The notes beneath the pieces were generated by a model that was not told the DNA's origin, made no database searches, and saw nothing but the letters and a program-made list of their open reading frames with translations. A program made the position numbers and the translations under genes. 7,353 nucleotides of DNA, taken from contig NZXL01000069.1 in NCBI GenBank assembly GCA_002697705.1, positions 12,658 through 20,010 of the forward strand, in the 5' to 3' direction. This DNA comes from Methanobacteriota archaeon (GTDB lineage Archaea; Thermoplasmatota; Poseidoniia; Poseidoniales; Poseidoniaceae). Positions 1-6,406 of the stretch are shown piece after piece; the stretch's first letter is position 1; each line of letters begins with the position of its first letter.

Positions 1-3000
1 TACTATCTTTGTGTTAGGATTCAATTAACTACTTCTAATTCAGCAGTAACTCCATTCATAACAGACCTAACTATTGCTCAGCATTCCAATGCCCCTTCTG
101 AACCAGCATTAATGATTAATGGAGTCAAAGTTTGGAGTCGCTCATCAGCAGATGGGGCACTGGTAGGGACGCAGACTATTACTGCTGAGAGCCCCACCGA
201 CAGTATAATTTCCACTCTAAACAATTTAATCCCAGATACAGGTTCAGGATTAGTTGTCATTCCAATCAACCTTTCTTCTGAAAGTAGTGGATTTTTATCA
301 TTAGATCAATTCTCAATCACCTACATAATGAGAACCGTTAACTTAGATGTAGAAATTACAGAAGGAGGAATCCTTCATCAAAGATTGGAGCCATATGAAG
401 TAGTTACAAGGCACGTGATTGGGGATGATGCGTCTGAAATGCTAAGAGCGAGTTTAACATTCATGACACAGATAGGGTCTAATCCTATTTTAGAATGGGA
501 AAATGGAGATGTTTTCCCATTGCCAAATGACCCTGATAATTATATTGAACTCGATCCAAGTTCCTGGTCTTCAGAAGTAAATGGAATTCTTGAAATCCAT
601 TGGCGCTTCTCTGTAAATATTGATTTCCCTGAACAAAGTGAAGTACGTTTCAAATCTGATTGTACAGATAATAGTGGTACAAATGGCTTCTCACCAGTCG
701 ATTTAATCTCCAATGAGTCACTTTCTGTCAATCATACCTATGGCCTTGGATGGTTCAAAGTTAGAGATAACTCTGGTTTGGTAGTCAGTGACGACGTGCC
801 TGATAATTCTTGGTTAGCAGGTGGAGAAACGGTGTACTTCCAAGGTGCAATGTGGTATTTGGGTTCTGAAGACGCACCACTGGACAACATGTTTGATGTA
901 AGAATCTCACGTGAGGGTTGGGTTGAGAGTAGTGCTAGAGATACCATGAACAACAATGGTTCGTTTTTAATTCCAATTACTATGCCTAATTCTGATAATC
1001 CTGATGGATATACATATGAAATACAAACTTATAATGAATTTAATCCTTCACTTTCCGTTCAACCTAATGATTCTTGGAGAAGAACATTCCGAGTCGATGC
1101 AACCGCTCCTCTGAAATTAGATACCTCTCCAGTGGATGAAAGTTATGAAGCCGCAAGTTTCACCCAAGAAGTGAGAGTTTTGGTTAAAGATGATATTGGG
1201 AGTCCTATGACTTTGAATCTAAATTATTGGGTTGAAGCGGACCATGATTTGAATCGAAATGGCTTAGCGGATAGCGAGGAGTATGTAATTAGCCAAGTTG
1301 AGAATTTAACAGATGAACCAAACAAGTGGTTCTCTTCTACAATTGACCATTCTAGAAACCCGAATATGGGGAGAGTTTCATATTTCTGGGATGGTTTTGA
1401 TCTAGCCGGTAATGAGATGTACAGCGAATATATCGATTCAGATGGTGAAATAGGAACTTATCAAACTACTCATGGTTTTGAATATGACGACGCTACATTC
1501 GTGACTCGTAAAGACTCAGTTGCGGTATTCACAGGACTTGAATGGGTTGACCACTCTGATAATGAGCCCGTTTATTCAGGTAAAACACAAACCATATCAT
1601 TTGGGTTTGTCGATGAAAATACAGTTATTGATTTCGAACATATCTCTCTAGTCTTTGACTTTGAAGGACCAAATCCCTTGAACGATGCTCAAAGAATTTC
1701 ATATTCAGGATTAAATAATACATTTTGGTCTGAAAGTGATTATATCAATCTTTTACCTACTAGTAAAATGACACAAACTATCAATTCTTCGGGTCTTCCA
1801 CTCATAATGTTAGACTTCGTATTCAAATTCGGTTGGGATTGGCCAGACGAAGAAATGAGTGATGTAAAATTATTATTCAAAGAAAGAGGCTCTCCAATGG
1901 ATACTCAAATATTACTTGTTGAACATACTTTCAAAGTTGAAAATGACTTGATTATTGCTCCAGTTGATTATTCTGTATTGGATATAAGTGAGCCGCGGGT
2001 TGGCGAAGTCGCTGATGGAAGTAGAGTTCGCAAAGATGACCGTTTGTCTTTCAGTGGCAATGTGGTTTACGAAGGTAGTAATATCCCTGTCCCAAGAGAT
2101 ATTGGAATTCTTGTAGAAGTATTTGATGGTGAATTGATTTGGAGCGATGGCTCACTTGGCAAAGATGGTGAATTCTTAATTGAAGTACCTCTATCTTCAG
2201 CTCAATCTTTGCAAACCTCTCCTTCAAGAACATGCTTGATTTCGATTACAAATATACCTGGTAAAGGAGAAGACATGTCAAATCAGTTAGTTTCGACCAC
2301 CTTACAAGTTGTGGTTGATGATTCAGCACCAAGAGTTGTTAGGAGAATTTCTCCTCTAAACGTGGTCGATATTTCCTCAAATACCGATTTGACTGAATTG
2401 CCAGTTGAATTTACTGGAATAGAAGATGCTGATTTAACAGGGTCAGTCCAAACAGTTCACTGGGTGATGAAAGATTCAACAAAGACGATCACCATCGGTT
2501 CTGGATCATCAATATTGGGAATGCAACAGGATAATCAAAATGTAATATGGACTGGAACTGTTGATTTGACCGATGGTGGACGAATTACACCTCGTTCTGG
2601 AGACTTTGTAGGATACTATCTGACCGGCTGGGATGCAGCAGGAAACCAATTCCCGAAGATTTCTAATTCAGAAGCGAGCCCTATTCCGGAACTAGCTGCA
2701 GATGATGATGACTTTGAACGTCAGTGGGTTAAATTGGGTAGCAGTGGTCCCGAATTGAGCGTCTACAGTATCTCACTATCAGATGATCATATTGCTCCAA
2801 GTACAAAAATTGACATTGAGGCAGTAATAATAAATGACGGAGGCTCGACGTTGTCTCCATTTAAGGTGGCCTTCTTTGCAGGAGATAGTGAAGAACCATT
2901 TGATTCTGTAACCGTGGCTGGTATCGAAGAAAACGAGAGAGTCATAGTTTCCACAATTTGGGAAGCAGAAGAAGTCAGTAGAATCAGAGTTGAGGCTGAT

Positions 3001-3288
3001 TATGGAAATTACATAGTCGAAGTCAATGATGATGATAATACCGCTGAACATTCTGTAGATGTGGCCTATGCTAAATATCTCGGTTGGATAGATTCTCCAA
3101 GAGAAAATCCTCTTACTTGGATATTTATTATTATCACTATAATTACATTAGTTGTAGTAATTTCTGTAGCCTCAAAGACTTCTCTAGACTTCTCTGATGG
3201 GGCTTTGCAAGAAGATTTTGGATGGGAAGAAGACGAAGAAGAATATGACGAGTATGAAGATGAAAAGGAAGAAGAAGATGACTATTAA
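1..3288 (+). CDS. Giant surface protein with tandem Ig-like units, CARDB domain and C-terminal membrane anchor (5' partial)
   Basis: The reading frame is open from the first base and ends at TAA 3286-3288, so the start and any signal peptide lie upstream. The 1095 visible codons read as an extracellular beta-rich protein. Codons about 1-105 form a beta-sandwich-like segment. Codons about 106-495 and 496-900 are two diverged copies of one multi-domain unit, each with an Ig-type junction (VDATAPL, VDDSAP) and a D-x-AGN motif. Codons about 917-1024 match the CARDB pattern, including the closing YGNYIVEVNDDDNTAEHSV. A single hydrophobic helix (codons 1038-1058) is followed by a tail with 18 acidic residues out of 25. 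Eight N-x-S/T sequons lie outside the membrane, consistent with N-glycosylation. Only three cysteines are visible and no catalytic motif is apparent. A structural, adhesive or cell-envelope role is inferred; the ligand is unknown. The surface-protein class is fairly sure, the exact function is not. Confidence 0.8.
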   Translation, partial: YYLCVRIQLTTSNSAVTPFITDLTIAQHSNAPSEPALMINGVKVWSRSSADGALVGTQTITAESPTDSIISTLNNLIPDTGSGLVVIPINLSSESSGFLSLDQFSITYIMRTVNLDVEITEGGILHQRLEPYEVVTRHVIGDDASEMLRASLTFMTQIGSNPILEWENGDVFPLPNDPDNYIELDPSSWSSEVNGILEIHWRFSVNIDFPEQSEVRFKSDCTDNSGTNGFSPVDLISNESLSVNHTYGLGWFKVRDNSGLVVSDDVPDNSWLAGGETVYFQGAMWYLGSEDAPLDNMFDVRISREGWVESSARDTMNNNGSFLIPITMPNSDNPDGYTYEIQTYNEFNPSLSVQPNDSWRRTFRVDATAPLKLDTSPVDESYEAASFTQEVRVLVKDDIGSPMTLNLNYWVEADHDLNRNGLADSEEYVISQVENLTDEPNKWFSSTIDHSRNPNMGRVSYFWDGFDLAGNEMYSEYIDSDGEIGTYQTTHGFEYDDATFVTRKDSVAVFTGLEWVDHSDNEPVYSGKTQTISFGFVDENTVIDFEHISLVFDFEGPNPLNDAQRISYSGLNNTFWSESDYINLLPTSKMTQTINSSGLPLIMLDFVFKFGWDWPDEEMSDVKLLFKERGSPMDTQILLVEHTFKVENDLIIAPVDYSVLDISEPRVGEVADGSRVRKDDRLSFSGNVVYEGSNIPVPRDIGILVEVFDGELIWSDGSLGKDGEFLIEVPLSSAQSLQTSPSRTCLISITNIPGKGEDMSNQLVSTTLQVVVDDSAPRVVRRISPLNVVDISSNTDLTELPVEFTGIEDADLTGSVQTVHWVMKDSTKTITIGSGSSILGMQQDNQNVIWTGTVDLTDGGRITPRSGDFVGYYLTGWDAAGNQFPKISNSEASPIPELAADDDDFERQWVKLGSSGPELSVYSISLSDDHIAPSTKIDIEAVIINDGGSTLSPFKVAFFAGDSEEPFDSVTVAGIEENERVIVSTIWEAEEVSRIRVEADYGNYIVEVNDDDNTAEHSVDVAYAKYLGWIDSPRENPLTWIFIIITIITLVVVISVASKTSLDFSDGALQEDFGWEEDEEEYDEYEDEKEEEDDY
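316..1485 (+). repeat. Internal protein repeat, copy 1 (about 390 codons)
   Basis: This is the first copy of a diverged unit within the surface-protein gene; boundaries are approximate. Landmarks in order are SLTF (451), YIEL (541), a strand ending FPEQ (625), GGETVYFQG (820-846), VDATAPL (1093-1113) and FDLAGN (1396-1413). Each has a partner in the same order in copy 2, about 1.2 kb downstream. The middle part resembles an MG2-like Ig domain with an NGSFLIPITMP strand, and the last part a bacterial-type Ig-like domain. The similarity is visible only in protein and was judged by eye. Confidence 0.6.
1246..1281 (+). other. EF-hand-like calcium-binding loop in the surface protein
   Basis: Twelve codons read DLNRNGLADSEE, which fits the canonical EF-hand or dockerin loop: Asp at 1, Asn at 3 and 5, Gly at 6, hydrophobic at 7, Asp at 9 and Glu at 12. 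It sits in the last Ig-like domain of copy 1; the equivalent part of copy 2 has no such loop. Calcium binding is inferred from the pattern. Isolated loops of this kind are common in secreted beta-rich proteins, where they stabilise the fold. Confidence 0.6.
1486..2700 (+). repeat. Internal protein repeat, copy 2 (about 405 codons)
   Basis: This is the second copy of the diverged unit; boundaries are approximate. Landmarks are SLVF (1645), YINL (1741), a strand ending WPDE (1840), RLSFSGN (2041-2061), VDDSAP (2314-2331) and WDAAGN (2629-2646). Offsets from the copy 1 landmarks run from 1194 to 1233 bases, a narrow range. The copy opens with DDATF (1486-1500). A similar acidic DDDDF (2701-2715) sits about 1215 bases on, just ahead of the CARDB domain, so the CARDB occupies the place where a third unit would begin. 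Confidence 0.6.
2749..3072 (+). other. CARDB domain of the surface protein
   Basis: The segment follows the CARDB (cell-adhesion-related, bacterial/archaeal) pattern. It opens with ELSVYSISLS, followed by an IINDGGSTLSPFKVAFFAG core (N-x-G, then a strand with F and V), then a turn before a VSTIW strand. It ends with RIRVEADYGNYIVEVNDDDN, which corresponds to the family's D-x-x-N-x-V-x-E-x-x-E/D-x-N signature. CARDB is an Ig-like fold often placed next to membrane anchors in archaeal envelope proteins. Confidence 0.75.
3112..3285 (+). other. C-terminal transmembrane helix plus acidic cytoplasmic tail
   Basis: Bases 3112-3174 encode a 21-residue hydrophobic helix rich in Ile and Val. After a short linker, the last 25 codons (3211-3285) hold 18 Asp/Glu, four aromatic residues other than Trp and a single Lys. 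The preceding domains are extracellular in type, so the tail should face the cytoplasm. There is no PGF-type motif before the helix and no basic cluster after it, so an archaeosortase sorting signal is unlikely; a permanent membrane anchor is the simpler reading. Confidence 0.8.
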
Positions 3289-3298
3289 GCACCATTTT

Positions 3299-3310
3299 CT
3301 AAATAAAAAA
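3299..3310 (+). promoter_or_regulatory. Possible TATA-like element for the helicase gene
   Basis: The sequence TAAATAAAAAA, in the 80-base gap between the surface-protein stop and the helicase start, resembles an archaeal TATA box. A transcription start about 25 bases downstream would leave a leader of roughly 40 bases that includes the Shine-Dalgarno site. No convincing BRE precedes it and the region is AT-rich anyway, so read-through from the upstream gene is an equal alternative. Confidence 0.3.
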
Positions 3311-3353
3311 CATCTCCAAATCCTCAAAAGTAGTGGGTGTAAGGATACTCCGC

Positions 3354-3361
3354 GGGGGTGG
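3354..3361 (+). promoter_or_regulatory. Shine-Dalgarno site that sets the helicase start
   Basis: GGGGGTGG matches the archaeal Shine-Dalgarno consensus GGAGGTGA at 6 of 8 positions, and both differences are A to G, which still allow G-U pairing. It ends 7 bases before ATG 3369. The in-frame GTG at 3333 has no such site, and starting there would place the Shine-Dalgarno inside the coding region. Confidence 0.7.
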
Positions 3362-3368
3362 GGAGAGT

Positions 3369-6300
3369 ATGTCAAATGTATTTTCTCAACTGCATCCAAG
3401 TCTTCAAAATTCACTGAATGAGAAAGGCTGGATGGCCACTCCAATTCAAGAGATTTCCATACCTGAAATAATCGAAGGTAAAGACCGACTATTGATTGCT
3501 CCAACCGGTTCAGGAAAGACACTTTCTGCTGTACTCCCCATTATCCACAGATGCTTAGATGAAAATTGGGAACCACTTGCAGTATTATACATCACACCCC
3601 TTAGAGCCTTGAACCGTGATATTGATCGAAGACTTCACGATATTGCCGAATCTGTGGGACTAAAAGTGGGTATTAGGCACGGAGATACTACTCAAAGTGA
3701 AAGAACTAGGCAGACTAGAAAGCCACCCCATATTTTAGTCACAACTCCTGAAACCTTCCAACTAATGTTTACAGGGAAAAATTTGAGGAAATTATTGAAA
3801 TCGGTTAGGGCCGTAATTATTGATGAAGTACACGATTTAGCCGCGAGTGAAAGGGGTTGGCAACTTTCGATTGGCCTTTCAAGGTTAGAAGCACTTTCAG
3901 GTAAGAAGGTACAAAGAATCGGACTTTCTGCAACAGTAGGTAACCCAACCGAAGTTTCTAGGTGGCTATCTAATCATGAGGGAGAACCAATTATTGCTAC
4001 TGGGCAAAGGACAACACAATTGATTGTAGATACTTCCTTGCCATTACATGAAGACGAAATTGGTGGAATGGAATTAGCCTTACCTCCTAGAGCACATGCT
4101 ACATTTAGAGAAATGATTGAAATTATTCGAGAAAGTCCTCCATGTTTATTATTTGTAAATAGCAGAAATGATGCAGAAACTATTGCTAATAGGTTACAAA
4201 AGATGGCGCCAGATGTCCAAATAGGAGTTCACCATGGTTCTCTAGCAACTCAAACCAGAGTCGATATGGAAGACCAATTACGCAAAGGAGAATTATCTGG
4301 TCTAGTTTGTACTTCAAGTTTAGAATTGGGAATAGATGTTGGGAAAATAAGTCGAATTATTCAGATAAAAAGCCCTCGTTCAGTAGATCGAATGTTGCAG
4401 CGTGTTGGGCGCGCAGACCATCGTTTAGGCGGCATTGGAATCGGCAATCTCCTGGCATGGGATTGCGATGAAATTTCAGAGTCAGCAGTTATTGCTGAAA
4501 AAGCAATGAAACATGAACTTGAACCAGTGGAATGGCGTAAATCACCCAAATCAGTTGTTGCAAATCAATTGGTAATGATGGCACATTCTTTTGGTGCCTA
4601 TCCAATCGATGAAGCCACAGAGATTTTATCCAATACATCACAGTTTGAAGATTGGACAAGAGAAAAAACCGAGGCACTATTGACCGTTTTATCTGAGGGA
4701 TGGATACTTAGGTTTACTACTAATCCTGATGATTTACCTTGGTATCGTTGGCCAAAAACGGTTTATCAATTAGCTAGAGAACAGAATAAAGATATCGAAT
4801 TACCTGAGGACAGACCATTATTTTCAGTTCCTGAGGAAGAAATTGACCCAAAACTAAAACAAATTAAAGTGAAAGTACCAAAAAGGTATCAGAAAGGCTG
4901 GTTTTCTACTGCTGGAAGAACAAGGCAATGGGTGACCAATCACCTTTCCATGATTCCAGATAAACAATCATACAGAGTTAGGGATAGCGTGACTAGAAAG
5001 ACCATCGGTTCGGTAGATGAAGCCTTTGTTTTATCACTAAATGATTCAGGAGAAGATGAAGATGGGACAACAAGAAGATTTGTTATCGCAGGTAGGACAT
5101 GGATGATTATTGACGCAGACCCCGAAAAATCGGAACTACTTGTCGTTCCAGTATCCGATCAAGCAAAAGCCCCCCAATGGGTTGGGGAATTACCACCAGT
5201 TCCCCCAGATATCGCAAGAGATATTGGACGATTAAGAGGATTGATCGCCGAGGAGTTTGAAATATATTCTACAGAAAATAATGGGATTGAGCAGGAAATC
5301 GATGCAACACAGATTTTCAATCGTAGAAATACCACTGTCTCCGATTATCCATTGAATGATTATGCCCTTGGGATGCTTAGTGAAGAGATTGGAAATCATG
5401 TAGAGAAAACAGGTAGTCTACCAACCGATAGAAGAATCACTATCGAGGAAAGAAATGATGCCTTGATGGTAAACTCTTGTCATGGTTCAAAAATCAACGA
5501 GACACTCGGACATCTAATTTTAGCCATGGCTTCTACGAAATCTGGACATTGGGGCAGATTGATTGTTGAGCCAACTCGAATTGGTCTCCAAGCAAGCCAA
5601 GTCAAAGCTGAAGATATTGTTGGTTGGCTAAAAAATACTCCTCCTGAGGCTTTAGAGGGTATTCTAAGTGTAACCCTACCCAATTCAAGACAGGTGAGAT
5701 GGAGGTTTGCCCAAGTTGCCAAAACCTTTGGAATTCTTAGACATGGAGTTGACCCTCGTAAAATAAATCTCCAGGGGCTGTTAAAGAAATATAGGGGAAC
5801 TATAGTAATGGAAGAAGTACTAGAAAAATTATTCTTTGAACGCATGGATTTGGAAGGGGCTAAAGATGTATTAAGGGCAATACAATCCGACTTGATCAAT
5901 ATTGAATTAACTCCTTCGGGACCTTTGGGCATATCTAGGCGCTCAAGTAGAGATTTACTATTACCTAATTGGGATAATGCAGCGGTTCGTGAAAAACTGA
6001 AATTACGTTTGACCAATGAAAGAGCGGTTTTATGCTGTTTGAAATGTAAATCAAAAAGGCGTTTTAGAGTCGCTAAGTATCCTGAAATAAAAGATGCCAA
6101 GATTTGTTTGAAATGTAAAGGAAGAATGCTTGCTTGTTCTAGAGAGGGAATGGAAAAGATGCTAGAATCATGGGTTAATTCTGATGATGAAGGTGACCAA
6201 GTTCGCATGATGAAAAATGCTGAATTAGTTCAAAATAGAGGTTATGAAGGGATTTTATGCCTCATGGCGAGAGGAATTGGAGAGGCTACAGCACAGAGAA

Positions 6301-6398
6301 TTTTGAAGAAAGTCCCTCGAAATAATGTTGATAATTTACTCAAAGCTATTCATAATGCAGAAATTGAATATGCTAGGACAAGAAGATTCTGGGGCTAA
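3369..6398 (+). CDS. lhr: Lhr-type DEAD/DEAH-box superfamily 2 helicase with C-terminal zinc site
   Basis: A complete ATP-dependent nucleic-acid helicase of 1009 residues. ATG 3369 is chosen because of the Shine-Dalgarno site before it and because VFSQLHP is a typical Lhr N-terminus. Motifs in order: ATPIQE (23-28), Walker A APTGSGKT (44-51), Ia TPLRAL (76-81), Ib TTPE (125-128), II DEVH (152-155), III SAT (187-189), IV FVNSRNDAE (262-270), V SLELGIDVG (317-325) and VI QRVGRADHR (344-352). A winged-helix region, a beta-rich domain with IGSVDEAFVLSL and PQWVGELPP, and the DEAD-associated domain (around 690-850) complete the Lhr core. Paired cysteines C890/C893 and C913/C916 look like a zinc site, followed by a helix-hairpin-like ARGIGEATAQRIL and the ending YARTRRFW. 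Lhr proteins unwind DNA or RNA-DNA hybrids and are linked to DNA repair, and in archaea also to RNA metabolism. No partner gene is visible here. Assignment to an archaeal Lhr subgroup is left open. Confidence 0.95.
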   Translation: MSNVFSQLHPSLQNSLNEKGWMATPIQEISIPEIIEGKDRLLIAPTGSGKTLSAVLPIIHRCLDENWEPLAVLYITPLRALNRDIDRRLHDIAESVGLKVGIRHGDTTQSERTRQTRKPPHILVTTPETFQLMFTGKNLRKLLKSVRAVIIDEVHDLAASERGWQLSIGLSRLEALSGKKVQRIGLSATVGNPTEVSRWLSNHEGEPIIATGQRTTQLIVDTSLPLHEDEIGGMELALPPRAHATFREMIEIIRESPPCLLFVNSRNDAETIANRLQKMAPDVQIGVHHGSLATQTRVDMEDQLRKGELSGLVCTSSLELGIDVGKISRIIQIKSPRSVDRMLQRVGRADHRLGGIGIGNLLAWDCDEISESAVIAEKAMKHELEPVEWRKSPKSVVANQLVMMAHSFGAYPIDEATEILSNTSQFEDWTREKTEALLTVLSEGWILRFTTNPDDLPWYRWPKTVYQLAREQNKDIELPEDRPLFSVPEEEIDPKLKQIKVKVPKRYQKGWFSTAGRTRQWVTNHLSMIPDKQSYRVRDSVTRKTIGSVDEAFVLSLNDSGEDEDGTTRRFVIAGRTWMIIDADPEKSELLVVPVSDQAKAPQWVGELPPVPPDIARDIGRLRGLIAEEFEIYSTENNGIEQEIDATQIFNRRNTTVSDYPLNDYALGMLSEEIGNHVEKTGSLPTDRRITIEERNDALMVNSCHGSKINETLGHLILAMASTKSGHWGRLIVEPTRIGLQASQVKAEDIVGWLKNTPPEALEGILSVTLPNSRQVRWRFAQVAKTFGILRHGVDPRKINLQGLLKKYRGTIVMEEVLEKLFFERMDLEGAKDVLRAIQSDLINIELTPSGPLGISRRSSRDLLLPNWDNAAVREKLKLRLTNERAVLCCLKCKSKRRFRVAKYPEIKDAKICLKCKGRMLACSREGMEKMLESWVNSDDEGDQVRMMKNAELVQNRGYEGILCLMARGIGEATAQRILKKVPRNNVDNLLKAIHNAEIEYARTRRFWG

Positions 6399-6406
6399 TT
6401 AGCCTC
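6391..6406. repeat. Palindrome over the overlapping stop codons of two convergent genes
   Basis: GGCTAATTAGCC (6393-6404) is a perfect 12-bp inverted repeat. The flanks add a G-T pair and a G-C pair, extending it to 16 bases. It contains the TAA of the helicase (6396-6398) and, on the other strand, the TAG of the phosphodiesterase gene (6397-6395). The structure has no loop and no following T-run, so it does not look like an intrinsic terminator. It may simply reflect compact packing, or be a symmetric protein-binding or transcription-ending site. Confidence 0.6.

Noticed and set aside
112..114. ATG as the start of the surface protein
   Set aside because: The frame is open to the window edge with similar beta-rich sequence before it, and there is neither a Shine-Dalgarno site nor a signal peptide at this ATG.
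3333..3335. GTG as the start of the helicase
   Set aside because: No ribosome site precedes it, the extra 12 residues are Gly/Arg-rich and not Lhr-like, and the strong Shine-Dalgarno would fall inside the gene.
3197..3421. 74-codon plus-strand frame rich in Lys and Met bridging the gene junction
   Set aside because: It is the shifted reading of the same purine tract and overlaps the ends of two well-supported genes.
3184..3522. Minus-strand open frame with a Phe/Ile/Leu-rich stretch resembling a membrane segment
   Set aside because: The hydrophobic run is only the reverse reading of the purine tract encoding the acidic tail; it overlaps both real genes.
5480..6208. 242-codon open frame on the minus strand inside the helicase gene
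   Set aside because: It lies opposite the conserved DEAD-associated and zinc regions of Lhr, its translation shows no recognisable domain, and no good ribosome site precedes it.
6391..6406. Intrinsic hairpin terminator
   Set aside because: The palindrome has no loop and no T-run follows it on either strand.
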